Shown one piece after another: positions 1 through 7,671 of a stretch of DNA of 9,697 nucleotides. Position 1 is the first letter of the stretch. Each line of letters begins with the position of its first letter. A program made the translations under genes and the position numbers. Origin of the DNA: Flavobacteriales bacterium (GTDB taxonomy: Bacteria; Bacteroidota; Bacteroidia; NORP154); the NCBI GenBank assembly GCA_012965625.1, contig DTSC01000261.1:1-9697 (forward strand), given 5' to 3'. The notes beneath the pieces were generated by a model that was not told where the DNA came from, made no database searches, and was given only the letters and a program-made list of their open reading frames with translations.

Positions 1-2259
1 CCGCTTCCGGGCGCAAGTATTGTATTGCTTGGCACTTCCCCACCCATTGGTTCAGTATCTGATATTGATGGAAATTTTCGGATTGAAAAAATAGAGGTTG
101 GCCGCCACTCTTTACAGGTTTCTTTTCTTGGTTATAAGATGGCGACTATCCCAAATATCTATATATCGTCTGCGAAAGAAGTTGTTTTATTGGTTGAGCT
201 GGAAGAAAAGGTGTTTGAAAGCCAAGAGGTTGTAATTACGGCAAGTGTAGATAAAACGAAAGCATTAAATCAGATGGCTGTAGTCAGTGCCAGAACTTTT
301 TCTGTAGATGAGACTTCCAGGTTTGCAGGTAGTTTTAGAGACCCTGCAAGGATTGTAGCTAATTTTGCAGGTGTAACAGCTTCTGGCGATCAACGGAATG
401 ATATTATTATTAGAGGAAACTCGCCTTTAGGAGTTTTGTGGAGGGTTGAAGGGTTGGATATACCAAGTCCCAACCACTTTACCCAGCAGGGGGCGAATGG
501 AGGTCCAATCAGCATTTTGAATAATAATTTAATAACCAATTCAGATTTTTTTACGGGGGCATTTCCCGCAGAATATGGCAACGCTCTATCAGGTGTTTTT
601 GATATCAAGCTTCGCAATGGAAATAATGAAAAGCATGAATTCATAGGGCAATTGGGAATGAATGGCGCAGAATTATCTGCCGAAGGGCCATTGCCTGTTA
701 AACAACGAGGGTCCTATCTATTGTCTTATCGATACTCAACAATGCAAATATTTGATAAGATAGGCATATCCTTTGGTACAGCAGGAATTCCCAAATATCA
801 GGATATTTCATACAAATTTCATGTTCCAACTGAAAAATCAGGGGTGTTTAGTCTATTTGGCCTGGGAGGAATTAGTAATATACGAATTATTGGTTCTGAG
901 CAGGAAGCAATTGAAAAACAAGCGGGATTGAAAGAGAATAAAAACTCAAATTTTGGCACGGATATGATCGCTTCTGGTTTATCCCATACTTTTTATTATG
1001 ATAATAACCTTTTCCATAAACTTATAATAGGGTTTTCAGGCCAAAGGCGAAGGGTAAGTGTAGATTCTCTTCCTTTAAATGGTGACCCTCCCTTTATCAG
1101 CTATATAGATAGTACTCAAAGTGGGAAATCTACTATATCCTATTATTTGAATAAGAAGATTAATTCCAGGCATATAGTTAGACTTGGAGCAATAGCGGAT
1201 TGGTACCAATTGGATCTAAAAGAGAAATATTATGACGAAATTCTGGATACTTATATTTCGTTAAGGGATTTTGGAGGAGCCACATCTTTATTTCAGTCAT
1301 ATATAAATTGGCGCTTTAAACCAAATGATTATCTCTTATTTACTTCAGGTCTTCATTTACAATACTTTGCATATAATCAATCGAGCTCTCTTGAACCACG
1401 TATTGGGTTAAGCTGGAACTTCGCTCCCAGGAAATCTCTTTCATTGGGATATGGGCATCATAGTCAAATGCAACAACTGGAAACTTATTTTTATGAATCC
1501 CGAGACAGCTTGGGAAATACCCTTAAAACCAATGAAGATCTTGGCTTTACCTATACACATCATATTATTGCTTCTTATGATTGGGCATTTCTGCCTAACT
1601 TTAGGTTGAAAATAGAAACCTATTATCAATCACTATACAATGTTCCAGTTTACGGAAACGCTTCTTCTTCGTTTTCAACTCTTAATTTGGGAGCAGAATA
1701 TGGTCTTCTTCCTAGCCTAGATAGCTTGGACAATAAAGGTACAGGAATCAATTACGGCCTAGAACTTACACTGGAAAAGTTTTTTAGCAATAATTACTAT
1801 TTCCTCTTAACGGGTTCTTTGTTTGATTCAAAATATAAGGGTAGTGATGGTGTCTTGAGAAACACCGTTTTTAATGGGAATTTCGTGTTTAATGTCTTAG
1901 CCGGAAAGGAATTTGTTGTAAAAAAGGTGAATATATTTTCAATAGATGCAAAAGTTACTACATCAGGCGGAAATCGCTACACACCCATAGATATGGAGGC
2001 GTCAAAATTATACGGAGAGGAAATGTTAAAAGATGATTTGGCTTATTCGCAGCAGTTCGACACTTATTTTAGAGCAGACATAAGGCTGGGCTATAAGAGA
2101 AATGCAAAAAAGGTAGCCCATGAATGGGCTTTTGATATTCAGAATATTTTTGATACTGAGAATGTTTTGTTACAGCTATATGATGAAGAAACCAATAAGA
2201 TAGAATTTGCCTATCAGTTAGGCATCTTTCCTGTAGTACTTTACAGAATTGAGTTTTAG
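1..2259 (+). CDS. TonB-dependent outer-membrane receptor with N-terminal carboxypeptidase-regulatory-like domain (5' end outside window)
   Basis: This is the C-terminal 752 residues of a TonB-dependent receptor, a TonB-energised outer-membrane beta-barrel importer; the substrate cannot be told. The frame is open to the left edge, and the first codons (PLPGASIVLLGT) already belong to a CarboxypepD_reg-like beta-sandwich, which continues with DIDGNFRI and VSFLGYK to about residue 80. The TTG at 25 is therefore internal and the true start with its signal peptide lies upstream. A plug domain follows at about residues 95-210, with RDPARIVANFAGV, IIIRGNSPLG and the tail FPAEYGNALSGVFDIKLRNG. The remainder is rich in alternating aromatic and polar beta strands and ends in a terminal Phe (VVLYRIEF), as expected for an outer-membrane barrel recognised by BAM. 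No SusD-like lipoprotein gene follows, so this is not an obvious SusCD glycan-uptake pair. Plug motifs resemble the common stand-alone Bacteroidota receptors. Family assignment is firm; the ligand is unknown. Confidence 0.93.
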   Translation, partial: PLPGASIVLLGTSPPIGSVSDIDGNFRIEKIEVGRHSLQVSFLGYKMATIPNIYISSAKEVVLLVELEEKVFESQEVVITASVDKTKALNQMAVVSARTFSVDETSRFAGSFRDPARIVANFAGVTASGDQRNDIIIRGNSPLGVLWRVEGLDIPSPNHFTQQGANGGPISILNNNLITNSDFFTGAFPAEYGNALSGVFDIKLRNGNNEKHEFIGQLGMNGAELSAEGPLPVKQRGSYLLSYRYSTMQIFDKIGISFGTAGIPKYQDISYKFHVPTEKSGVFSLFGLGGISNIRIIGSEQEAIEKQAGLKENKNSNFGTDMIASGLSHTFYYDNNLFHKLIIGFSGQRRRVSVDSLPLNGDPPFISYIDSTQSGKSTISYYLNKKINSRHIVRLGAIADWYQLDLKEKYYDEILDTYISLRDFGGATSLFQSYINWRFKPNDYLLFTSGLHLQYFAYNQSSSLEPRIGLSWNFAPRKSLSLGYGHHSQMQQLETYFYESRDSLGNTLKTNEDLGFTYTHHIIASYDWAFLPNFRLKIETYYQSLYNVPVYGNASSSFSTLNLGAEYGLLPSLDSLDNKGTGINYGLELTLEKFFSNNYYFLLTGSLFDSKYKGSDGVLRNTVFNGNFVFNVLAGKEFVVKKVNIFSIDAKVTTSGGNRYTPIDMEASKLYGEEMLKDDLAYSQQFDTYFRADIRLGYKRNAKKVAHEWAFDIQNIFDTENVLLQLYDEETNKIEFAYQLGIFPVVLYRIEF

Positions 2260-2310
2260 AGATTTTTTTATGTCATCAATCTTCCTTTTCTGTTAAACAT
2301 AGCTTATTCG

Positions 2311-2318
2311 TATATTTG
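2311..2318 (+). promoter_or_regulatory. Candidate Bacteroidota -7 promoter element for purB
   Basis: TATATTTG matches the Bacteroidota sigma-ABfr -7 consensus TAnnTTTG exactly and sits 28 bp before the purB ATG in the 87-bp gap after the receptor stop. No clear -33 TTG is visible; the nearest candidate is TGTTA at 2291-2295. A start site near 2323-2326 would leave a leader of about 20 nt. The motif is short and common in AT-rich DNA, so the call rests mainly on position. Confidence 0.5.
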
Positions 2319-2346
2319 CACACTGAAAATATGAGGCTTTAAAGAG

Positions 2347-3696
2347 ATGAACATGGAATTAACACCATTAACGGCCATTTCCCCAATAGATGGACGGTAC
2401 AGAAAAGTGACTGACGTTTTTGCAAGTTACTTTTCTGAATATGCCTTAATGAAATACAGGGTGCTGGTAGAGGTGGAATACTTTATTGCTCTTTGTGAGA
2501 TCCCACTTACACAATTGAAAGGTGTTAACAATGAGGTTTTTCAAAAGTTGCGCAATCTCTATATAAATTTTACACTTGCTGATGCTCAGTTGATTAAGGA
2601 CATTGAGGAGACTACTAATCACGACGTTAAAGCTGTAGAGTACTTTCTTCGAGATAAAATGTCTGAACTAGGATTAACCGACTATCAAAGCTTTATACAC
2701 TTTGGTTTAACTTCCCAGGATATTAACAATACAGCAATCCCATTATCATTAAGAGATGCCGTGGACAATGTGTATTATCTTGCTGTAAATGAGGTTCTTG
2801 AAAAGCTAAAAGACCTGCAGGATGCCTGGTCGGATGTCCCCATGTTGGCCAGAACGCATGGGCAGCCGGCATCACCAACCAGGGTGGGAAAGGAGATTAA
2901 GGTTTATACAGAAAGAATAAATGTTCAGATCGATCTGTTGAAAGCATTAAAATTTTCAGCAAAATTTGGAGGTGCTACAGGGAATTTTAATGCACACCAT
3001 GTTGCCTACCCTCATATTGATTGGGTTGATTTTGGAAATAATTTTGTAAATAATATTTTGGGACTTCATCGTTCTCAAACTACAACCCAGATTGAGCATT
3101 ATGATAATCTCGCTGCGCTCTGTGATAATATCAAACGTATTAATAACATTTTTATTGATTTAAATAGAGATATATGGACTTATATATCTATGGAATATTT
3201 CGGCCAGCAAGTTAAGAAGGAGGAAGTTGGATCTTCAGCGATGCCTCATAAGGTTAATCCTATAGACTTTGAGAACTCCGAAGGAAATGCCGGAATGGCA
3301 AATGCTTCATTTGAGCACTTCTCCTCAAAACTTCCAATCTCCAGATTACAAAGGGACCTTACCGACTCAACTGTACTGAGAAACTTGGGCACTCCTTTTG
3401 CTCATACTTTAATAGCTTGTAAGTCGTTATTAAAAGGGTTAAATAAGTTATTCTTAAATGAAGAGGTTATAAAATCAGACTTAATTAAGAATAAAGTGGT
3501 GATTGCTGAGGCTATTCAGACGATACTTAGAAGAGAAGGCATAAGTGATGCTTATGAGAAGTTAAAGGAATTAACCAGGATAAATGACCATTTTGCTGAT
3601 GATATATATGATAACTTTATTGATGAGCTTGACGTTAGTTCTGACGTCAAATCTGAGCTTAAGGCAATCACGCCATTCAACTACACAGGTGTTTAA
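2347..3696 (+). CDS. purB: Adenylosuccinate lyase
   Basis: Cytoplasmic purine-biosynthesis enzyme of the fumarase/aspartase superfamily. It releases fumarate from SAICAR (giving AICAR) and from adenylosuccinate (giving AMP). The 449 residues align in order with the E. coli PurB type: ISPIDGRY (11-18), ETTNHDVKAVEYF (88-100), TSQDINN (122-128), ARTHGQPA with catalytic His171 (168-175), and the signature loop GSSAMPHKVNP (295-305) with Ser296/Ser297 on the mobile catalytic loop. These are followed by QRDLTDSTVLRN (335-346) and YEKLKELTR (403-411). The protein stops at TPFNYTGV, roughly ten residues earlier than E. coli PurB, with no essential motif lost. Two in-frame starts are possible: ATG at 2347, or ATG at 2353 two codons later. 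The ribosome-binding sequence is weak and A-rich, so the choice is open. A TAnnTTTG-type promoter lies just upstream, and the ABC exporter gene follows after 30 bp, probably co-transcribed. Confidence 0.98.
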   Translation: MNMELTPLTAISPIDGRYRKVTDVFASYFSEYALMKYRVLVEVEYFIALCEIPLTQLKGVNNEVFQKLRNLYINFTLADAQLIKDIEETTNHDVKAVEYFLRDKMSELGLTDYQSFIHFGLTSQDINNTAIPLSLRDAVDNVYYLAVNEVLEKLKDLQDAWSDVPMLARTHGQPASPTRVGKEIKVYTERINVQIDLLKALKFSAKFGGATGNFNAHHVAYPHIDWVDFGNNFVNNILGLHRSQTTTQIEHYDNLAALCDNIKRINNIFIDLNRDIWTYISMEYFGQQVKKEEVGSSAMPHKVNPIDFENSEGNAGMANASFEHFSSKLPISRLQRDLTDSTVLRNLGTPFAHTLIACKSLLKGLNKLFLNEEVIKSDLIKNKVVIAEAIQTILRREGISDAYEKLKELTRINDHFADDIYDNFIDELDVSSDVKSELKAITPFNYTGV

Positions 3697-3726
3697 TTTT
3701 TATCTTCCTATCCTGACAATCATTGG

Positions 3727-5562
3727 ATGAAAGAAGCATTTAAGATTTTAGTTTATATCCGTGAGTATCGTAGGTCGCTGCTGCTAAATATTTTATTTAA
3801 TGGCTTATCCATTTTCTTTTCGGTATTTTCGTTAGCAATGATCTTTCCATTTTTGGGATTGCTATTCGGCACCCAAGCTATAGTGACTGAAGTTCCTGAA
3901 TTTGAATTAAAGGGTTCAGTTGTTATTCAGTATTTTTATTATTACCTGAGTAATATAATTGCCCCAGATGGTCTCATTACTATTGAAGGCCAGACCAGGG
4001 GGCTCCTCTTTATTTGTGTGCTTGTTTCAGTATTGTTCTTACTGAAGAATTTGTTCCGGTATTTTGCTGTATTTTTTATGGCAACTATTAGGTATGGGAT
4101 GGTTAAAGACATACGAAACGACGTATATTCTAAAATTCTCATGCTTCCATTTGCTTATTTTACGGAGAGAAGAAAAGGAGATATCCTTGCAAGGATGACC
4201 ACTGATATTCTTGAAATCGAAGTTTCTATCATACATTCAATCGAAGTAATTTTTAAAGATCCAGTAACAATTCTTGTTTTCTTAATAGCGTTGTTTGCCA
4301 TTAGTCCTTCACTCACCGTTTTTGTAATTGTATTATTGCCAATAACTGGCTATCTCATAGGAAAAGTTGGAAAGAGCCTAAAAAAAACCTCTGTTAAAGG
4401 ACAGGAAAAAATAGGAATATTGATCTCTGTTATTGAAGAAACGTTATCAGGATTAAGGATAATAAAAGCCTTTACCGCAGAGAAGTATTCTTTTCAAAAG
4501 TTTCTGAAGGTTAATAAGGAAACCAGCAAAATATTTGTTAGGATGCAGAGGAAGAGGGATCTATCATCTCCTATGAGCGAATTTCTTGGAGTAATGGTGA
4601 TGGTAATAATCTTGTGGTTTGGGGGTAAGGTCGTAATATCAGGAGAAAGTTTAAGTCCTGAGATGTTCATTACTTATATAGTTATGTTTTCTCAAATTAT
4701 ATCTCCATCTAAATCTTTTACCACTGCATATTTTAATATCCAGAAGGGCCTTGCGTCGCTTGATAGGATAAATGTTATTCTCGGTGAGTCCTCTACCATT
4801 TCTGAAAAGGAGAACGCTGATTCGATAGCAAGTTTTGAGAAAAGCATTGAATTTAAAGATATGTCTTTCTCCTATGATAAAATCCCTACTTTGAGAAATA
4901 TAAATTTGGAGATTTCCAAAGGGCAAACTATTGCTTTGGTGGGTCAATCAGGTAGTGGCAAAACTACAATTGCAAATTTGCTGCCTAGGTTTTATGATTA
5001 TAATCAAGGTTCAATATTATTAGATGGAAAGCCCATTACCGATTATAAAATTAATGACCTTAGGAAACTAATGGGGATCGTTACACAGGAATCCATCTTG
5101 TTCAATGACTCTGTTCGAAACAATATAGCTTTTGGGATGCCTGAAGCAAGTTTAGAGGAAATAATAGCTGCAGCAAAAATTGCCAATGCCAATGGGTTTA
5201 TTGAAGACTTAGAGCAAGGATATGAAACCAATATTGGTGATTCAGGAGATCGCCTATCAGGCGGACAGAAACAAAGACTGAGTATTGCCAGGGCGATATT
5301 AAAGAACCCTCCTATTCTGATACTTGATGAGGCTACCTCCTCTTTAGATACAGAATCTGAAAGAATGGTTCAGGATGCTATTTTTAAATTGATGGAGAAC
5401 AGAACTTCTTTGGTGATTGCTCATAGGCTTTCTACAATCCAGCATGCGGATGAAATTTGTGTGGTTCAGGATGGAGAGATCATTGAAAGAGGTAAGCATA
5501 AAGATCTGATCATTAATAATGGAGTGTATAAGAAACTGCATGATATGCAGGCTTTCACATAG
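3727..5562 (+). CDS. MsbA-type ABC exporter (fused transmembrane and ATPase domains)
   Basis: A 611-residue half-transporter of the ABC type IV exporter fold, expected to act as an inner-membrane homodimer. Residues 1-340 are the transmembrane domain, with hydrophobic segments near 18-48, 92-120, 172-212 and 284-328. The TM1-TM2 loop (about 50-90) is long, a form often seen in Bacteroidota MsbA-like proteins. The ATPase domain carries A-loop Tyr383, Walker A GQSGSGKT (406-413, Lys412), Q-loop Gln454, signature LSGGQ (510-514), Walker B ILILDEA (530-536, catalytic Glu535), D-loop SSLD (538-541) and H-loop His566. All catalytic elements are intact. Order and spacing resemble the lipid A/lipid-linked-saccharide flippase MsbA, but drug or peptide exporters share the fold, so the substrate is inferred. 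The start ATG at 3727 is 30 bp after purB. It is followed by the 3-deoxy-sugar-like operon, which weakly supports an envelope role. Confidence 0.92.
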   Translation: MKEAFKILVYIREYRRSLLLNILFNGLSIFFSVFSLAMIFPFLGLLFGTQAIVTEVPEFELKGSVVIQYFYYYLSNIIAPDGLITIEGQTRGLLFICVLVSVLFLLKNLFRYFAVFFMATIRYGMVKDIRNDVYSKILMLPFAYFTERRKGDILARMTTDILEIEVSIIHSIEVIFKDPVTILVFLIALFAISPSLTVFVIVLLPITGYLIGKVGKSLKKTSVKGQEKIGILISVIEETLSGLRIIKAFTAEKYSFQKFLKVNKETSKIFVRMQRKRDLSSPMSEFLGVMVMVIILWFGGKVVISGESLSPEMFITYIVMFSQIISPSKSFTTAYFNIQKGLASLDRINVILGESSTISEKENADSIASFEKSIEFKDMSFSYDKIPTLRNINLEISKGQTIALVGQSGSGKTTIANLLPRFYDYNQGSILLDGKPITDYKINDLRKLMGIVTQESILFNDSVRNNIAFGMPEASLEEIIAAAKIANANGFIEDLEQGYETNIGDSGDRLSGGQKQRLSIARAILKNPPILILDEATSSLDTESERMVQDAIFKLMENRTSLVIAHRLSTIQHADEICVVQDGEIIERGKHKDLIINNGVYKKLHDMQAFT

Positions 5563-5572
5563 ATATTTGCGA

Positions 5573-5580
5573 TATGTTTG
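5573..5580 (+). promoter_or_regulatory. Candidate -7 element upstream of the epimerase/DAHPS-like/KdsC-like operon
   Basis: TATGTTTG matches TAnnTTTG exactly, 10 bp after the ABC exporter stop codon and 87 bp before the next ATG. No good TTG lies at the expected -33 distance. A second match, TAATTTTG at 5644-5651, lies closer to the gene, so either could be the operon promoter. Base composition alone makes such matches fairly likely. Confidence 0.35.
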
Positions 5581-5633
5581 TTTGGCGTTTTATGGTAATT
5601 TCGTTCCTAGTGGTCCTTAAATTAGGGTCTTCA

Positions 5634-5653
5634 AATTTTGCATTAATTTTGCA
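5634..5653 (+). repeat. Tandem 9-bp repeat AATTTTGCA at one-turn spacing, overlapping a second -7-like motif
   Basis: AATTTTGCA occurs at 5634-5642 and again at 5645-5653, an 11-bp period close to one helical turn. TTTGCA (5637-5642) and TGCAAA (5650-5655) also form a 6-bp inverted repeat around a 7-nt spacer. TAATTTTG (5644-5651) inside it matches TAnnTTTG. The repeats end where the AAAGGA ribosome-binding sequence begins (5653-5658, 9 nt before the ATG at 5668). This could be a promoter with an operator or just AT-rich coincidence; a -7 here would put the start site almost at the ribosome-binding site. Confidence 0.3.
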
Positions 5654-5667
5654 AAGGATATAATTAA

Positions 5668-6675
5668 ATGAAAATATCTGCATCTATATATTCCAGTAAA
5701 ACTCAGAAACTCCCAGAGGTTATAAAAGATTTGGATGATCACCAGATTGATTTCTTTCATGTGGATTGTAGTGATGATCCAAGGGTTTTTGATGACCTTA
5801 AGGTGATTAGGGAATACAGCAATAAACCGATTGATCTGCATATTATAACAGATAGCCCTGAAAAGTATTTTGATTTAATTGCAACCCATGAAGTAGAGTA
5901 TGTTACTTTTCAATACGAGGATCTTAAAGAACCTTTAGATATTCCTGCTCACATAAAGGCTAAGCTGGGTTTAGCGATTACTTCTGATACAGACATTTCA
6001 GTTTTTGAATCTTTTGCAGAAAGGTTCTCTTTTATTCTTTTTATGGCCACAACACCTGGAAAAAGTGCTGGAATATTCAATAAGGAAAACTTTAGAAAGA
6101 TCCGAAAGTTTAGAACTGTTTATCCTGATAAAAAGATCCATGTTGATGGAGGAGTAAATGGTGAAGTATCATTTATCCTAAGGAATATGGGTGTATACTC
6201 TGCAGTTTCTGGTTCTTATCTTTTTAATGCTGACAAATTGGGGTCTGCCTTATTAAATTTAAAGTCTAATGAAGTTGATTCACATTTTCAAGTTAGAGAC
6301 TTTATGAGACCTATAGATGAAGCTCCAATTCTATTTCCGAAGAACAGGTCCTTTGAAAAAGTGTTGAAATCCATTGAGGACAATAAACTGGGCTTTACCA
6401 TCCTTGTAAATGATCAGGGTGTCATTGAAGGAATTATTTCAAATGCTGATGTGCGCAAAGGATTGATCAGGAATATCGCTGATCTCAACAACATAGATCA
6501 GGAATCTATTATTAATAAAACTCCAGTTGTTATCAATGAAGACGCTACTGTGATTGAATTACTAAGGCATATAAAGTCATATAATTTCCCAATTACTTAT
6601 TTGCCAGTTGTGAATAATAAAAATATTGTAACAGGGGTTTTAACTTTTATTAATCTTATTAAAGGAGAACTATGA
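5668..6675 (+). CDS. Ribulose-phosphate-3-epimerase-like TIM barrel fused to a KdsD-like CBS domain pair
   Basis: A 335-residue two-part protein. Residues 1-205 follow the ribulose-5-phosphate 3-epimerase barrel. They include KISASI (Ser6), HVD with His31 and Asp33, His58 in DLHII, HVDGG with Asp160, and the phosphate-binding GS at 182-183. All four metal ligands and both acid/base aspartates of the family are therefore present. The substrate cage differs: the usual VMDG is CSDD (34-37), HLM is HII (58-60), and the PGFGGQ loop is PGKSAG (130-135), suggesting a ketose phosphate other than ribulose 5-phosphate. Residues 209-335 are two CBS domains. Segments such as VRDFMRP, LGFTILVND, VIEGIISNADVRKGL and VTGVL follow the CBS tail of arabinose-5-phosphate isomerase KdsD, suggesting nucleotide or nucleotide-sugar control. 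The start has an AAAGGA ribosome site 9 nt upstream. The stop overlaps the next gene by 4 bp. Specificity is unknown. Confidence 0.85.
   Translation: MKISASIYSSKTQKLPEVIKDLDDHQIDFFHVDCSDDPRVFDDLKVIREYSNKPIDLHIITDSPEKYFDLIATHEVEYVTFQYEDLKEPLDIPAHIKAKLGLAITSDTDISVFESFAERFSFILFMATTPGKSAGIFNKENFRKIRKFRTVYPDKKIHVDGGVNGEVSFILRNMGVYSAVSGSYLFNADKLGSALLNLKSNEVDSHFQVRDFMRPIDEAPILFPKNRSFEKVLKSIEDNKLGFTILVNDQGVIEGIISNADVRKGLIRNIADLNNIDQESIINKTPVVINEDATVIELLRHIKSYNFPITYLPVVNNKNIVTGVLTFINLIKGEL
6661..6667 (+). promoter_or_regulatory. Strong ribosome-binding site for the DAHPS-like gene, inside the epimerase-CBS gene
   Basis: AAAGGAG is near-perfect Shine-Dalgarno sequence 4 nt before the ATG at 6672. It lies in the last codons of the preceding gene, whose stop shares the ATGA overlap (6672-6675). 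This fixes the start and points to translational coupling. Strong Shine-Dalgarno sites are uncommon in Bacteroidota. Confidence 0.75.
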
Positions 6676-7670
6676 TTATTCATTTGAATAAAAGTGTTGA
6701 TAACAATCAGGCGAGTGTGATGGCAGAGGAGCTCAAAGCATTCTGCATAAAGAAAGATTCTGGACATGTGCTGATAACCTCATCAGAAATGAAAGAACTT
6801 GATAGCAAATATGATTCATTAGTTGTTGATACATTTGTTTTTGATACTGATATACAATTGGCTAGCCAGAATTACAAGAGTGAAACCAGAGAAATTAACT
6901 TAGGAGAGATCAAAATTGGGGGTTCTCACAACAATACATTGGTTATCGCCGGCCCTTGCTCCGTTGAATCTGAAGAGCAAATAAGGGCGTCTGCTGAGAT
7001 GCTTAAGAGCCTCAATATTTCTACGCTGAGAGCCGGTTGTTATAAGCCCAGGACATCACCTTACAGTTTCCAAGGGCTCGGATTGGAGGGATTAAAGCTC
7101 TTGGACAAGATGAGGTCTGAATATGGTTTGAATATAATTACAGAAGTGCGTGATTCTACCCATGTGGATGAAATTATTGAATACGCAGATATTATACAAG
7201 TTGGGGCGAAATCTATGTATGATCATGGGATATTAAAGAAATGTTCTAAGATTAATAAACCTGTGCTGATCAAACGAGGATTTGGTACTACCCTTCAGGA
7301 ATTTGTTCAAATGGCAGAGTTTGTATTGTCTGGTGGAAATGAAAATGTTATTTTATGTGAAAGAGGTATTAGGACTTTCGAAACAAAAACAAGGTTTACG
7401 CTTGATCTGTGCGGTGTGGCATATCTAAAGGAGTATACCAATCTGCCGATAATTCTTGATCCAAGCCATGCCATGGGCTATCGTTATGGTGTTGCTGATA
7501 TCTCAAGAGCTTGTACAGCCATGGGGGTAGAAGGATTGTTAATTGAAGTTCATCCAAATCCTTCAGTAGCAAAATCAGATGCAGCTCAACAATTAGACCA
7601 TGATCAGTTTACAGGGCTTCTTGGTACCCTTAGAGGAGTTGCAAAATCTATAGGCAGGGAAATTATCTGA
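6672..7670 (+). CDS. Divergent type I-beta 3-deoxy-7-phosphoheptulonate (DAHP) synthase family protein
   Basis: A 332-residue PEP-dependent aldol synthase of the DAHP/KDO8P synthase superfamily, expected in the cytoplasm. Residues 1-65 are a degraded-looking ferredoxin-like regulatory domain as in Thermotoga-type DAHP synthases, and a linker leads to the barrel at about 88. Present are AGPCSVES (93-100, metal Cys96), RAGCYKPRTSPY (120-131, Lys125 and the erythrose-4-phosphate-type KPRT), KRG (201-203), CERGIRT (229-235), DPSH (His266), IEVHP (Glu292) and SDAAQQ (Asp303). All four metal ligands and the main PEP lysines are kept. The KPRT motif argues against true KDO8P synthase, which has KANRSS there. 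The usual GARNxQN segment is instead GAKSMYDH (178-185), with Lys180 where DAHP synthases have a PEP-phosphate Arg. The acceptor aldose may therefore be changed. It lies between an epimerase-CBS fusion and a KdsC-like phosphatase, which is atypical for a shikimate gene. Family is certain; the product is inferred. Confidence 0.88.
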   Translation: MIIHLNKSVDNNQASVMAEELKAFCIKKDSGHVLITSSEMKELDSKYDSLVVDTFVFDTDIQLASQNYKSETREINLGEIKIGGSHNNTLVIAGPCSVESEEQIRASAEMLKSLNISTLRAGCYKPRTSPYSFQGLGLEGLKLLDKMRSEYGLNIITEVRDSTHVDEIIEYADIIQVGAKSMYDHGILKKCSKINKPVLIKRGFGTTLQEFVQMAEFVLSGGNENVILCERGIRTFETKTRFTLDLCGVAYLKEYTNLPIILDPSHAMGYRYGVADISRACTAMGVEGLLIEVHPNPSVAKSDAAQQLDHDQFTGLLGTLRGVAKSIGREII

Positions 7671-7671
7671 T

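Noticed and set aside
25..27. TTG as the start codon of the TonB receptor
   Set aside because: The frame is open to position 1 and the codons before it already encode the PLPGASIV motif of the regulatory-like domain, so the gene continues upstream.
390..644. Minus-strand 84-residue open frame within the TonB receptor
   Set aside because: It lies inside well-supported plug-domain coding sequence on the other strand, has no recognisable domain and no plausible ribosome site; it is a shadow frame.
1..2259. SusC-type polysaccharide receptor of a utilization locus
   Set aside because: No SusD-like gene follows, no glycan-degrading enzymes are in the window, and the plug motifs resemble the stand-alone receptor type.
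6672..7670. Calling this gene KDO8P synthase (kdsA) because of its KdsC-like neighbour
   Set aside because: It has KPRTSPY and SDAAQQ as in DAHP synthases, not the KANRSS motif of KdsA, plus an N-terminal ferredoxin-like segment that KdsA lacks.
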